Assembly (NCBI GenBank): GCA_035547515.1
Contig: DASZUS010000083.1
Location: 1-64,000, forward strand
DNA length: 64,000 nt
Source: DASZTV01 sp035547515
Lineage (GTDB): Bacteria; Actinomycetota; Actinomycetes; JAFAQI01
Direction: 5' to 3'
This document shows positions 23,668-32,845 of the stretch, piece after piece; position 1 is the first letter of the stretch, and every line of letters begins with the position of its first letter. Position numbers and translations under genes: made by a program. The notes under the pieces were generated by a model. That model was not told the origin of the DNA. It did not search any database and saw nothing but the letters and a program-made list of their open reading frames with translations.

Positions 23668-25908
23668 GTGTTCTCGGCCCTGCTGCTTGCTGGGCTGTTC
23701 GCCGCGCCGATCGCCACGCTTGCGCTGTTCGTCAGGGCGCCGTTTCGCGGTCGTGGCATCGGCACTTGGGCGACGACGCGACGACTGCTGCTCGCGGTCG
23801 TCGGCAGCGCCGTGCTCGCGGCGATCGTCGCGGGCCTGCTAGCCGCGCTCGGCGCGACCAACCGGAACCTGATCGCAGGTGGCGCGGCCCTGCTGCTCAC
23901 CAGCGTGCTCTGGCTGCCGTTCACCCGGCGATGGAGCGCACGGGCCCACCTGTGCTGGTCGGCGACGACGTACCTGTTCGTGATCTACCTCGCCTTCATG
24001 ATCTGGTGGACCTTCGTCAGCCACCTGGGCGTCGCCGGAACGACCGGCGGGCTGATCCTCTGGGTGCTCGAGCTGTGGGCCGCGTTCCTCGCCGCCGCCT
24101 ACATGTGGGAGCTCTGCGACGCGCTCGGCCGAGAGGCGTGGCTGCGGCGAGTGCGCTCGGGCGTACCGACCGAGCAGCTGCCCTCGCCGGACGCGCTGCC
24201 ATTCGTCAGCCTGCACGTGCCGGCGTACAACGAACCGCCGGACATGGTGATCGAGACGCTGCGCTCGCTGATCGCGCTCGACTACCCGCACTACGAGGTC
24301 ATCGTTCTCGACGACAACACCACCGACGAGTCGTTGTGGAGGCCTGTCGAGTCCTGGTGCCACGAGCACGGCCTGAAGTTCGTGCACCTCAGCGACTGGC
24401 CCGGCTACAAGTCCGGCGCCCTCAACTACGCGCTGCGGGAGATGATCGACCCGCGCACCGAGCTGATCGGCGTCATCGATGCCGACTACCAGCTCGAGCC
24501 GGACTTCCTGCGCCGATGCGCGCCGCTATTCGCCGACCAGAGCCTCGGCTTCATCCAGGCACCGCAGGACTACCGCGACTGGGAGCAGGCGCCGTTCTAC
24601 CGGCGGCTCTACTTCTCCTACAAGTACTTCTTCGCGGTCTCGCAGCCCTCGCGCAACGAGCGGGACGGCGCGATCTTCGCGGGGACGATGGGCTTGATCC
24701 GGCGTAGCGCACTGGAGCAGGTCGGCGGCTGGGACGAGTGGTGCATCACCGAGGACGCGGAGCTCTCGCTGCGCCTGCTGCGCAACGGCTGGTCCGGCGT
24801 CCACGTCGACAAGTCCTTCGGCGTCGGCGTCATGCCGCTGACCTTCGAAGCACTCAAAGGCCAGCGCTTCCGCTGGTGCTTCGGCGGCATCCAGATCCTG
24901 CGGCGCAACTGGCGGCTGCTGCTCCCCGGCCCGCGATCGAAGGACAACCAGCTCGGGATGGGGCAGCGCTGGGCATACCTGTCCGGAGCACTGCAGTGGT
25001 ACGGCGACCTGGTTGCACTGCTGTTCTTCCTGTTCCTGCTCGTCGGTGCCGCCAATGTCGGGGAGGGCGGCGGCTTGCTGTTCCGCAAGCTCACCGGCTT
25101 CCTGATCGCAGCGATCCCGGCACTGTTCCTGCTCGGGCTGGTGCGCGCGGTCGCGCTGCTTCGCCGCCGCACCGGCGCCGGCTGGCGAGACGCGCTCGGC
25201 GCCTTCATGATCTGGCAGTCGACCAGCCTGGTTGTGGCACGGGCCTCGGTGCAGGCGCTTTATGCGAAGGAAGCCGAGTTTCTCCGTACGCCGAAGACCG
25301 CCGAGGACGGCCACTGGTGGGATGCGGTCCGCGGCAACCTCGGCGAGACCGCGCTGGCCGTGCTCGGCCTGGCGGGAATCGCCGGCGCGCTCAGCCGCGC
25401 GTCGGGCCGCGGCGGCTGGCTCACCGCCGCGCTGCTGGTCTGGCCGACGCTGGCGTACGCCGCCGCTCCGCTGAACAGCCTCGCCGCGCAGCGCGCCGCC
25501 CTGCCGGCCGACTTGAGCGCCCGTCGCCGTACCGAGGCTCAGCGCTACGGCACAGCCCGGCGCGTCACCATCGCGGCCGGCAGCCTCGGCGTCGTCGCCG
25601 CGACCGTCGCGGTCGCCGTTGCGTTGCTGAGCCCGAGCAAGGTCCCGGTCCTCACCCCGCAGCTGATCGGGCCGGCGCAGGGCCACCCGGCCGACTACTC
25701 GAAACCGCACCGGGGGCCGTCGGCCACCCCCAGCCCGACGTCGTCCACGGCGCCGGCTTCCAGCCCGAGTGCCAGCCCCAGCCCGAGCCCGAGCCAGTCG
25801 CCGTCGAGCTCGCCGAGCCCCTCAGCCTCGCCCACCCCCTCGAGCAGCCCAACGCCGTCAGCGTCGGCTACCCCGACCGCCACCCCGACGGCAACCGGCA
25901 GCGGCTGA
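23668..25908 (+). CDS. Membrane glycosyltransferase family 2, cellulose-synthase-like
   Basis: 746-residue processive-type beta-glycosyltransferase. There are N-terminal transmembrane helices (about 1-150), then a GT2 catalytic domain with VPAYNEPPDMV, DDNTTDE, the DxD motif IDADYQ, EDAELSLRLLRNGW (catalytic-base Asp) and QRFRW (the QxxRW motif of cellulose and hyaluronan synthases). Further transmembrane helices follow (about 440-620), then a Ser/Pro/Thr-rich tail of about 80 residues. The motif set shows a sugar-nucleotide-dependent polymer or long-chain synthase; the product is unknown. GTG 23668 is preceded by GGGAGGCG. A GT4 follows 19 bp downstream, probably in the same operon. No PilZ domain is visible. 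Confidence 0.88.
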   Translation: MFSALLLAGLFAAPIATLALFVRAPFRGRGIGTWATTRRLLLAVVGSAVLAAIVAGLLAALGATNRNLIAGGAALLLTSVLWLPFTRRWSARAHLCWSATTYLFVIYLAFMIWWTFVSHLGVAGTTGGLILWVLELWAAFLAAAYMWELCDALGREAWLRRVRSGVPTEQLPSPDALPFVSLHVPAYNEPPDMVIETLRSLIALDYPHYEVIVLDDNTTDESLWRPVESWCHEHGLKFVHLSDWPGYKSGALNYALREMIDPRTELIGVIDADYQLEPDFLRRCAPLFADQSLGFIQAPQDYRDWEQAPFYRRLYFSYKYFFAVSQPSRNERDGAIFAGTMGLIRRSALEQVGGWDEWCITEDAELSLRLLRNGWSGVHVDKSFGVGVMPLTFEALKGQRFRWCFGGIQILRRNWRLLLPGPRSKDNQLGMGQRWAYLSGALQWYGDLVALLFFLFLLVGAANVGEGGGLLFRKLTGFLIAAIPALFLLGLVRAVALLRRRTGAGWRDALGAFMIWQSTSLVVARASVQALYAKEAEFLRTPKTAEDGHWWDAVRGNLGETALAVLGLAGIAGALSRASGRGGWLTAALLVWPTLAYAAAPLNSLAAQRAALPADLSARRRTEAQRYGTARRVTIAAGSLGVVAATVAVAVALLSPSKVPVLTPQLIGPAQGHPADYSKPHRGPSATPSPTSSTAPASSPSASPSPSPSQSPSSSPSPSASPTPSSSPTPSASATPTATPTATGSG

Positions 25909-25927
25909 CCCAGTTTCAGGAGATCGC

Positions 25928-27340
25928 GTGAACGAAGTCGACATCACCGCACAGGCCATTGATCGCTTCTCCGACGTCCTCGCCGCTGAGGACCTCGAAC
26001 GGTTCACCCGAGCGCTCGCTTCCGCCCGCAAGCGGCTCGACGGCCACACCTTGTGGCACGTCAACTCCACCGCGGAGGGCGGCGGCGTCGCCGAGATGCT
26101 GCAGTCGATCCTCGGCTACCTCACCGCCTGCGACGTCCCGGTCCGCTGGCTGGTGATCGACGGGAATGACGACTTCTTCACGGTGACCAAGCGCATCCAC
26201 CATCTGCTGCACGGTCGGCCCGGCGACGGCGGCAACCTCGGCGAGGCGGAACGAGCCGTCTACGAGCAGGCGCTCGCGGCGGAGCTGCCGGCTCTGCTCG
26301 ACTGCATCGGCGAGGGGGACGCCGTCGTCCTGCACGACCCGCAGACCCTCGGCCTGGCGCCGGCACTCGAGGGAGCGGGGGCATCGGTCATCTGGGCCTG
26401 CCACATCGGCGCGGACGAGCCGAACGAGCACACCCGCCGGGCCTGGGACTTCCTTGCGCCGTACGCCGAGCACACCCGCGGGCAGGTCTTCTCGCGGGAG
26501 CAGTACGCCTGGGACAACCTCGACCGCGCCCGGATCGCGGTGATCCCGCCCTGCATCGATGCCTTCTCGGCGAAGAACCAGGATCTCGACCCTTCAGCTG
26601 TCACCGCGATCCTCGACGCAGCCGGCGTCATCCCGGACCCGAATGCCACGGCAGAGCCCGCCTACCTCGACCGCGACGGCGCGCGGGCACGAGTCACCCG
26701 GCGCGCCACCATGTTCGAGGACGCACCGATCCCGGCTGAGGCCGCGCTCGTGGTCCAGGTCTCCCGGTGGGACCCGCTCAAGGACCACATCGGGGTGATG
26801 ACCGGCTTCTGCGAGCACGGCCCGGACGCCCACGACAGCCACCTCGTGCTGGTCGGTCCGGACCCCGCCTCGGTCTCGGACGACCCGGAGGGCAGCGAGT
26901 CGCTCGCAGCGCTGAAGCATGCCTGGCAGGACTTGCCCGCCGACCGGCGCCGGCGGGTGCACATCGCGTGCCTGCCGATGGACGACGTCGACGAGAACGC
27001 CGCGATCGTCAACGCGCTGCAGCGACGCGCCGACGTCGTCGTGCAGAAGAGCCTCGCCGAGGGGTTCGGGCTGACGGTGGCGGAGGCGATGTGGAAGGCG
27101 CGGCCGGTGGTCGGCAGCCGCGTCGGCGGCATCCAGGACCAGATCGAGTCCGACGTCAGCGGCGTGCTCGTCGATGCCGGCGATCTCGCGACATTCGGGA
27201 AGACGGTGGCGACCCTGCTCGACGACCCGGCCACGGCTCGCGAGCTCGGACGGCGGGCACATGAACGCGTCGCGCGCAGGTACCTCGCGCCGTGCCACCT
27301 CGCGCACTATCTCGAGCTGGTCTGCTCCGCCCCTGCGTGA
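25928..27340 (+). CDS. Glycosyltransferase family 4, trehalose-synthase (TreT)-like
   Basis: 470-residue retaining GT-B glycosyltransferase. N-terminal landmarks are HVNSTAEGGGVAEMLQS, VLHDPQTLGLAP and WACHIGADEPNE, which follow the TreT pattern (nucleoside-diphosphate-glucose plus glucose to trehalose). C-terminal landmarks are VQVSRWDPLKDHIGVM and the E-x7-E region EGFGLTVAEAMWKARPVVGSRVGG. GTG 25928 is preceded by GGAG (25919-25922). It follows the GT2 gene closely. Trehalose synthesis is a reasonable reading, but other glucosyl transfers linked to the GT2 product are possible. Confidence 0.82.
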   Translation: MNEVDITAQAIDRFSDVLAAEDLERFTRALASARKRLDGHTLWHVNSTAEGGGVAEMLQSILGYLTACDVPVRWLVIDGNDDFFTVTKRIHHLLHGRPGDGGNLGEAERAVYEQALAAELPALLDCIGEGDAVVLHDPQTLGLAPALEGAGASVIWACHIGADEPNEHTRRAWDFLAPYAEHTRGQVFSREQYAWDNLDRARIAVIPPCIDAFSAKNQDLDPSAVTAILDAAGVIPDPNATAEPAYLDRDGARARVTRRATMFEDAPIPAEAALVVQVSRWDPLKDHIGVMTGFCEHGPDAHDSHLVLVGPDPASVSDDPEGSESLAALKHAWQDLPADRRRRVHIACLPMDDVDENAAIVNALQRRADVVVQKSLAEGFGLTVAEAMWKARPVVGSRVGGIQDQIESDVSGVLVDAGDLATFGKTVATLLDDPATARELGRRAHERVARRYLAPCHLAHYLELVCSAPA

Positions 27341-27384
27341 GGACCCCCGCGACCGCGTCGTCACCGGCACGGGATGATGCCGCG

Positions 27385-28245
27385 ATGCCAGACGAAGTGA
27401 CACCCGGCGGCGCGGAGTCGGTACGCCGGTTCCTCGAGGTGCTCGAGCTCGAGCAGGTCGACCGCGACATCTTCCGCTCCTGGAACCCGCCGCGCGACCA
27501 CAAGGGTCCTCGCGACACGTTGTTCGGCGGCCAGGTTGCCGCGCACTCGCTGCGCGCCGCGAGCCTCACGGTCAACCCGGACCACCACCCCCACTCGTTG
27601 CACGGGTACTTCCTGCGACCCGGAAAGGACGACGCCCACACCGTGCTGCGGGTCGACCGGATCCGCGACGGGCGATCGTTCACCACCCGCACGGTCGTCG
27701 CGCAGCAGGATGGCGAAGCGATCTTCACGCTGACCGCGTCGTTCCACCGCGACGAGCCCGGCGGCGAGTTCTCGACGCCGATCGCGGGCGACGTGCCGCC
27801 CGCCGACGAGCTCCTCGCCACCGAAGGCGAGGCGCGCTTCGCCTGGGAGACCGACCAGCCGTTCCAGCGCGTCGAGATCCCGGAGTTCTCCCACACCCGC
27901 GACAGCGACCGGCCGCGGCGCGTCATGTGGCTGCGGCCGCGGGCCCCGATCCCGTCCGACGACCCGCACCTGCACGCCGCCGTACTCACCTACATCTCCG
28001 ACATGGGCGTGGTCGGCGCGGTACGCAGCGCGCTCGGCCGCTGGGACGCGCACGGCATGGGTGCCAGCCTCGACCACGCGTTGTGGTTCCACCGCCGGAT
28101 CCGTGCCGACCAGTGGCTGCTGTTCGACGTGTCGTCGCGATCCAACTCGGGCTCGCGCGGCCTCGGTGTCGGCTCGCTGCACACCGCGGACGGCATCCAC
28201 GCGATGACGATCGGCCAGGAGGCGCTGGTCCGCCTCAGCGACTGA
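27385..28245 (+). CDS. tesB: Acyl-CoA thioesterase II (TesB-like)
   Basis: 286-residue double-hotdog thioesterase that hydrolyses acyl-CoA to free acid and CoA. N-terminal hotdog: TLFGGQVAAHSLRAASLTV and HSLHGYFLRPG. C-terminal hotdog: LDHALWFHRRIRADQWLLFD, SRGLGVGSLHTADG and IGQEALVRL, with the conserved Gln of the catalytic triad (IGQEA). Length matches E. coli TesB. ATG 27385 is chosen on homology; the ribosome site is weak. Its 3' end overlaps the convergent gene at 28235 by 11 bp. Confidence 0.93.
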   Translation: MPDEVTPGGAESVRRFLEVLELEQVDRDIFRSWNPPRDHKGPRDTLFGGQVAAHSLRAASLTVNPDHHPHSLHGYFLRPGKDDAHTVLRVDRIRDGRSFTTRTVVAQQDGEAIFTLTASFHRDEPGGEFSTPIAGDVPPADELLATEGEARFAWETDQPFQRVEIPEFSHTRDSDRPRRVMWLRPRAPIPSDDPHLHAAVLTYISDMGVVGAVRSALGRWDAHGMGASLDHALWFHRRIRADQWLLFDVSSRSNSGSRGLGVGSLHTADGIHAMTIGQEALVRLSD

Positions 28246-29137
28246 GCGGGCTCACGACGGTGGGCTCGGTGACCGCCGCGTCGAGCTCGTCGCCGTAGGT
28301 CTGCGGAGAGTCGTGCGGGTAGTCGGACAGCAGCACCGGTGCCGAGAGCACGAGGTCGTCCCGGCCGCCGTCACCGGCGAGGACGGGAAACGCATGCATG
28401 TTCGTGCATTCGGCGACCGCGTCGGCGGCAAACGGCGGCGGGTCGAGCGACGACACGAACCCGCCGTCGCTGAGTGCGAGGAAGCAGTGGGTCGCGACCA
28501 TCGAGTGCTCTGCCGCTATCGCGGGCTCGGCATCCGCCGCGGCACCGGGCGTGACGTTCTCCACCACGACCCGCAGCCGCACCATCGGCACGACCAGCCC
28601 GGTGTCGACGGCGGCCACCTCCATCCGTGCCGACAGTGGGCGGCAAGTACGCCGGACCCGGCCGTGCACCACCCCTGTCGCGTCACGCAGGACCTCGAGC
28701 TCGGTGACGCCGGCTGCGTCGTACGCGGCCTCGACTGGGCCGGACCGCGCGGCGTCGAGCGGCACTGTGAGGTCACGCTCGTGCCGGACGAACTCCTCGC
28801 CGGCAGACACCTCGCGGTCGTCCACCACGACCCGCGCCGCCGGCACGAAGCCGGTCCCGTCGACGTAACGCTCCACCGTCCGCCGCTGCGGTTGCAGGAA
28901 CCGCAGCCGGACCGTGATGACCGTGCCGGGCGCGGACTCGGCCACCACCTCTGTACGGGCGAACCATGACTCGACGGTCCCGGCCACTCCGGTGTCGAGC
29001 GGCAGGTTCGCCTGCGCCCAGTCGCGCGGCGTGAGGACGCCGACCCGCCGCCGGCCGTCGTACAGGATCGCGTCGGCGGCGTGCCGGGCGCGCAGATATG
29101 CCTCCGGCGCCACTGACCCGAGACCTGGCACGGGCAC
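28235..29137 (-). CDS. Conserved-looking protein of unknown function
   Basis: 300-residue soluble protein without signal peptide, membrane helix or a motif I recognise. It has an alternating beta-rich pattern (VITVRLRFLQPQRRTVERYVD, VVPMVRLRVVVENVT), suggesting a beta-sandwich architecture, and a late LSDYPHDSPQTYGDELDAAV segment. Third-position GC bias supports coding. The GTG at 29137 leaves 49 bp to the stop of the upstream MFS gene, so it may be transcribed with it. It converges on and overlaps tesB. No function is assigned. Confidence 0.65.
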   Translation of the reverse strand: MPVPGLGSVAPEAYLRARHAADAILYDGRRRVGVLTPRDWAQANLPLDTGVAGTVESWFARTEVVAESAPGTVITVRLRFLQPQRRTVERYVDGTGFVPAARVVVDDREVSAGEEFVRHERDLTVPLDAARSGPVEAAYDAAGVTELEVLRDATGVVHGRVRRTCRPLSARMEVAAVDTGLVVPMVRLRVVVENVTPGAAADAEPAIAAEHSMVATHCFLALSDGGFVSSLDPPPFAADAVAECTNMHAFPVLAGDGGRDDLVLSAPVLLSDYPHDSPQTYGDELDAAVTEPTVVSPLSR

Positions 29138-29186
29138 CCCGTACCCCTGGCCCGTGGCGATTACCCGCGCCCGGCACCCCGAAGCG

Positions 29187-30647
29187 TCAGACCCCGACGA
29201 GGACCGGCTCGACCTCCGCCGTGTCGTCCGGCGTCTCGCCGGCCGCCGGACCGTGCGGGCGCCGGATCAGCACGCCCACCGTCACGGCTGCGGCGACCGC
29301 GATGACGGCCGACACCGCGAAGGCGGTCGTGAAGCCGTGGACCTCGGCGGCCTTGGTGAAGCCGCCGTGAGCCGAGGCGTAGGAGGTCGTCGCGCTGGTC
29401 GCGATCGTATTGAGCAACGCGATCCCGACCGAGGCGCCGATCTGCTGCATCGTGCTGACCAGGGCACTCGCGGCGCCGGCGTCATGGTTCGGCACGCCGA
29501 GCAGCGCGGTCGAGGACAGCGGCACGAAGACCTGCCCCATGCCGAGGCTGATCAGCAGCTCGGCCGGCACGACGTGCGTGAGGTACGCCGGCTGAGCGGG
29601 CAGCTGCGTCAGCCACAGCGCACCGGCGGTGACCATCAGGAACCCGAAGATGCCGAGGGCCCGTGGACCGAACCGCGGCAGGGTCCGCGACGCGATCGCC
29701 GATGAGGTGATGACGCCGAGCGGGAACGGCAGGAACGCGATGCCGGCCTTCAACGCGCTGTAGCCGAGCACGTCCTGGAAGTCGTAGGTGAGGAACAGGA
29801 ACGTGCCGAACATGGCCAGCGTGGCGAGGAAGAACGCGGCGAACGAGCCGCCTCGGTTGCGGTCGGCGATGATGCGCAGCGGCAGGATCGGGTTCGCGGC
29901 ACGGGTCTCCCAGCCGACGAACAGGCTGATCATGATCACGGCGACGGCCAGCAGCGCGATGGTGCGCCCCGCCGACCATCCGTGGATCGAGGCCTCGGTG
30001 AAGCCGTAGACCAGCAGCGCGAGCCCGCCGGTCACGAGCACGGTGCCGGGCACGTCGAGGTTGCGGTCGCCGTCCGCGCGGCTCTCCTTGAGCAGCGGGT
30101 ACGCCGCGATCGCGGTCACGATGGCGATCGGGGTATTGACCAGCAGCGTCCAACGCCACGACAGGTACGACGTCAGCGCACCACCGGCAACGAGGCCGAT
30201 CGCGCCACCCGCGCCGGAGATCGCGCCGTACACGCCGAATGCCTTGGCGCGCTCCTTCGCCTCGGTGAAGGTGGTGGTCATCAAGGCGAGGACGGCGGGC
30301 GCAAGCAGCGCGGCGAACACGCCCTGGATCGCACGGGCGGAGTAGAGCCACGTGCCGGACTGCGCGGCGGCGCCGAACGCCGAAGCCCCTGCGAAGCCGA
30401 ACAGCGACAGCAGGAACACCCGCTTGCGGCCGAAGTAGTCACCGACCCGCCCGCCGAGCGGCAGCAGCCCGCCGAAGGTCAGCGTGTACGCCGTGATCGC
30501 CCACTGGCGGTCCGCGTTGGAGATGTGAAGCGCGGTCTGCGCCTTCGGCAGAGCGATGTTCACGATCGATGAGTCGAGGACGATCATCAGCTGAGCGATG
30601 CCGATGACGACGAGTGCCAGCCAGCGCCGGTCGTGGTCTGTGGTCAT
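29187..30647 (-). CDS. MFS drug:H+ antiporter, DHA2 (EmrB/QacA) family
   Basis: 486-residue exporter with about 14 predicted transmembrane helices. DHA2 signatures: IVLDSSIVNIALP in helix 1 (motif D1-like), ITAYTLTFGGLLPLGGRVGDYFGRKRVF (motif A in loop 2-3), and the helix-5 antiporter stretch AISGAGGAIGLVAGGALTSYLSWRW (motif C). It uses proton influx to expel hydrophobic or cationic compounds. It is divergent from a TetR gene with two 15-bp palindromes in the gap, the classic layout of a TetR-controlled efflux pump. Confidence 0.92.
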   Translation of the reverse strand: MTTDHDRRWLALVVIGIAQLMIVLDSSIVNIALPKAQTALHISNADRQWAITAYTLTFGGLLPLGGRVGDYFGRKRVFLLSLFGFAGASAFGAAAQSGTWLYSARAIQGVFAALLAPAVLALMTTTFTEAKERAKAFGVYGAISGAGGAIGLVAGGALTSYLSWRWTLLVNTPIAIVTAIAAYPLLKESRADGDRNLDVPGTVLVTGGLALLVYGFTEASIHGWSAGRTIALLAVAVIMISLFVGWETRAANPILPLRIIADRNRGGSFAAFFLATLAMFGTFLFLTYDFQDVLGYSALKAGIAFLPFPLGVITSSAIASRTLPRFGPRALGIFGFLMVTAGALWLTQLPAQPAYLTHVVPAELLISLGMGQVFVPLSSTALLGVPNHDAGAASALVSTMQQIGASVGIALLNTIATSATTSYASAHGGFTKAAEVHGFTTAFAVSAVIAVAAAVTVGVLIRRPHGPAAGETPDDTAEVEPVLVGV

Positions 30648-30735
30648 GGTGGTCCCTTGCTAGGTCTGTCGCTTTACGTGTCTACGTCGGAGACGTTGCG
30701 GAATGTTTGCCATCGGCTTACGCTTGTGACATAAG

Positions 30736-30774
30736 CGGAGGCTGCTTCCGTTACCCTAGCGGAGGCAACCTCCG
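30736..30774. promoter_or_regulatory. Tandem 15-bp palindromes between MFS exporter and TetR gene
   Basis: CGGAGGCTGCTTCCG (30736-30750) and CGGAGGCAACCTCCG (30760-30774) share a CGGAgG...CTTCCG-like design with centres 24 bp apart. They lie in the 177-bp divergent intergenic region. The adjacent TetR protein is the probable ligand-responsive repressor. Confidence 0.65.
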
Positions 30775-30824
30775 GTTAGCAAGCAGTTATTCCTGTGACC
30801 TGCCCCACAAGCGAGGACGAGGCG

Positions 30825-31424
30825 ATGACCACCGGGACTCGGCCGTTGCGCGCGGACGCGCAACGCAACCGGGATCGCCTCGTCGAGGTCGCCGCTGACG
30901 CCTTCTCGCGCGACGGCATCGAGGCCTCGCTCGAGGAGATCGCCCGCACCGCCGGCGTCGGCATCGGCACGCTCTACCGCCACTTTCCCAACCGGGACGC
31001 GTTGCTGGAAGCGGTTTTCCGCCGCAACGTCGATGACATCTCCGCGCAGGCCGATGAGCTGCTCGGCCAGCTGCCCGCCGACCAGGCCCTCGCCGAGTGG
31101 ATGTCCCGCTTCGTCACCTACGTCGCCGGCAAGAAGGGCCTGGCGATGCACCTGAAGTCCGTCGTGTCGCACGACGCAGAGATCTTCGCCTACAGCCATG
31201 ACCGCATGGAGTCGACGATGAAGCGGCTGGTCGAAGCGGCCCGCACCGACGGGACGATCCGCGCCGACGCCGACTACAACGACGTGCTGCGCGCGCTGTC
31301 CGGCGTCTGCATGATGTCCGACGTACCGGGCTGGCAGGAACAGGCCTGCCGCGTCTCCGGCCTACTGATGGACGGCCTGCGCTACGGCGCCGCGCCAGCC
31401 CCGAAGAAGCGCCGCTCCGCCTAG
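30825..31424 (+). CDS. TetR-family regulator of the divergent MFS exporter
   Basis: 199-residue repressor. The helix-turn-helix is ASLEEIARTAGVGIGTLYRHF followed by PNRDALLEAVF. The TLYRHFPNR form is typical of TetR proteins that control efflux pumps or oxidoreductases. ATG 30825 is preferred over GTG 30795 because it places the conserved domain near the N-terminus and has GAGGACGAGG upstream. Autoregulation and control of the MFS gene through the palindromes at 30736-30774 are inferred from position. Confidence 0.88.
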   Translation: MTTGTRPLRADAQRNRDRLVEVAADAFSRDGIEASLEEIARTAGVGIGTLYRHFPNRDALLEAVFRRNVDDISAQADELLGQLPADQALAEWMSRFVTYVAGKKGLAMHLKSVVSHDAEIFAYSHDRMESTMKRLVEAARTDGTIRADADYNDVLRALSGVCMMSDVPGWQEQACRVSGLLMDGLRYGAAPAPKKRRSA

Positions 31425-31438
31425 CTGCCCCGGGACGG

Positions 31439-31459
31439 GAGCGGATGTGCCATCCGCTC
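31439..31459. terminator. Compact perfect hairpin after the TetR gene
   Basis: GAGCGGATG-TGC-CATCCGCTC: 9-bp perfect stem with a 3-base loop, 14 bp after the TetR stop and 15 bp before the next start. It could end the TetR transcript or act as an operator for the kinase-like/ACAD operon. There is no U tract. Confidence 0.5.
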
Positions 31460-31474
31460 TAGCAAGATGAGCCC

Positions 31475-32458
31475 GTGACGGAGCTTGCGGAGTCGCTCGC
31501 GGCGGTGGTCGCGGAGTCACTCGGCGTCTCGGCTGTCGAGGTGCGCGATCTGGTCCGGCTCTCCGGCGGCGCATCGAGGGAGTCGTGGTCTTTCGACGCG
31601 TCGTACGACGGCGGCGTCGAGGAGCTGATCCTTCGTCGTGCGCCCGCCGCGATCAGTGACGCGATCGGGCCGACCATGATCCTCGAGGCCGAGGCGATGC
31701 GTGAGGCGGCGCGAGTCGGCGTACCGAGCCCCCGCGTGCTGTTCGCCACGGCGGACCGCGAGCCGCTCGGTGGCTCGGGCATCGTGATGAGCCGCATTGC
31801 CGGTGAGACGATCGGCCGCAGGATCGTGCGCGACGACAGCTTCGCCGAGGTACGCCCGACGCTGGCGGCGCAGTGCGGCGAGATCCTCGCCAACCTCCAC
31901 CGGATGGACACTTCAGCGCTGCCACCCATGGCGGACGCCTATGCCCTGGACGCGCTCCGCGGGTTGCTCGACAACTCGGAGGTCGCGAGCCCGATGCTCG
32001 AGCTCGCAATGCGGTGGCTCGAGCTCAACCGGCCGCCGACGAGCCGCAAGACCGTGGTGCACGGCGACTTCCGCAACGGCAACCTCGTCGTCGGCGCCGA
32101 CGGGGTGCGCGCGGTCCTCGACTGGGAGCTGATCCATCTCGGCGACCCGATGGAGGACCTCGGATGGCTGTGCACCCGCGCCTGGCGCTTCGGTGGCGCG
32201 GGACCAGTGGGCGGGTTCGGCGAGTACGAAGACCTGTTCGCCGCTTACGAGACCGCATCCGGCCTGCCGGTCGACCGCAAGGCCGCGAAGTGGTGGGAGC
32301 TGCTCGGCACCGTGAAATGGGGAGTGATCTGCATCGTGCAGGCGAACCGGCACCTCGTGGGTGGCCAGCGATCCGTCGAGCTCGCCGCGGTGGGACGACG
32401 GCTGGCCGAGCAGGAGTACGACTGCCTCGACCTCTTGACCGAGCTGGCGACGCCATGA
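31475..32458 (+). CDS. Aminoglycoside-phosphotransferase-fold kinase-like protein (ACAD10/11-type)
   Basis: 327-residue protein of the APH/choline-kinase fold. The catalytic loop VVHGDFRNGNLVV (HGDxxxxN) and metal motif VLDWELIHLGDPMEDLGWL are intact. Such proteins are encoded next to acyl-CoA dehydrogenases in many actinobacteria and are fused to one in human ACAD10/ACAD11, where the pair converts 4-hydroxyacyl-CoAs through 4-phosphoacyl intermediates. Here the ACAD lies two genes downstream. GTG 31475 is used. Likely role: phosphorylation of a hydroxylated acyl-CoA; known for the family, inferred here. Confidence 0.88.
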   Translation: MTELAESLAAVVAESLGVSAVEVRDLVRLSGGASRESWSFDASYDGGVEELILRRAPAAISDAIGPTMILEAEAMREAARVGVPSPRVLFATADREPLGGSGIVMSRIAGETIGRRIVRDDSFAEVRPTLAAQCGEILANLHRMDTSALPPMADAYALDALRGLLDNSEVASPMLELAMRWLELNRPPTSRKTVVHGDFRNGNLVVGADGVRAVLDWELIHLGDPMEDLGWLCTRAWRFGGAGPVGGFGEYEDLFAAYETASGLPVDRKAAKWWELLGTVKWGVICIVQANRHLVGGQRSVELAAVGRRLAEQEYDCLDLLTELATP

Positions 32459-32790
32459 GCGACGGCTTCCCTACCGCGGCGCAGCTGGCGGAGGCGGTCG
32501 AGGAGTTCCTGCGCGCTGAGCTGCTGCCGACACTCGACGGCCGGCTTCGGTTCCAGACCCTGGTCGCCGCGAACGTCATGGCGGTGCTGCAGCGGGAGCT
32601 GACCGACGGCCCAGCACTGCGGGAGGCACACGCGGAGCGCCTCACCTCCCTGGGCGTCGCCGGCGACCGGGAGCTTGTCACCGCCATCCGTAGCGGGGAC
32701 TTCGACGCGCGGTTCGCCGAGCTGCTCGACGTGCTGCGCCCCTCGGTCGAGGCAAGCCTGAGGATCGCCAACCCGAAGCATCTGAGGTAA
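32455..32790 (+). CDS. DUF6285-like small protein of the kinase/ACAD operon
   Basis: 111-residue helical protein (FPTAAQLAEAVEEFLRAELLPTLDGRLRFQTLVAANVMAVLQREL) of the type usually found between an APH-fold kinase and an acyl-CoA dehydrogenase in actinobacteria and assigned to DUF6285. ATG 32455 overlaps the preceding stop (ATGA). The biochemical role is unknown; constant linkage suggests a subunit or adaptor of the kinase/dehydrogenase pair. Confidence 0.78.
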   Translation: MSDGFPTAAQLAEAVEEFLRAELLPTLDGRLRFQTLVAANVMAVLQRELTDGPALREAHAERLTSLGVAGDRELVTAIRSGDFDARFAELLDVLRPSVEASLRIANPKHLR

Positions 32791-32845
32791 GAAGCAGGCA
32801 GCCGCCGGTGTCGTCGGCGCCGCCGCTGGCGGGTGGGAGGTGGAC

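Noticed and set aside
25720..25905. Simple-sequence Ser/Pro repeat considered a non-coding repeat or frameshift
   Set aside because: In frame with the GT2 gene through to its stop; a plausible disordered tail.
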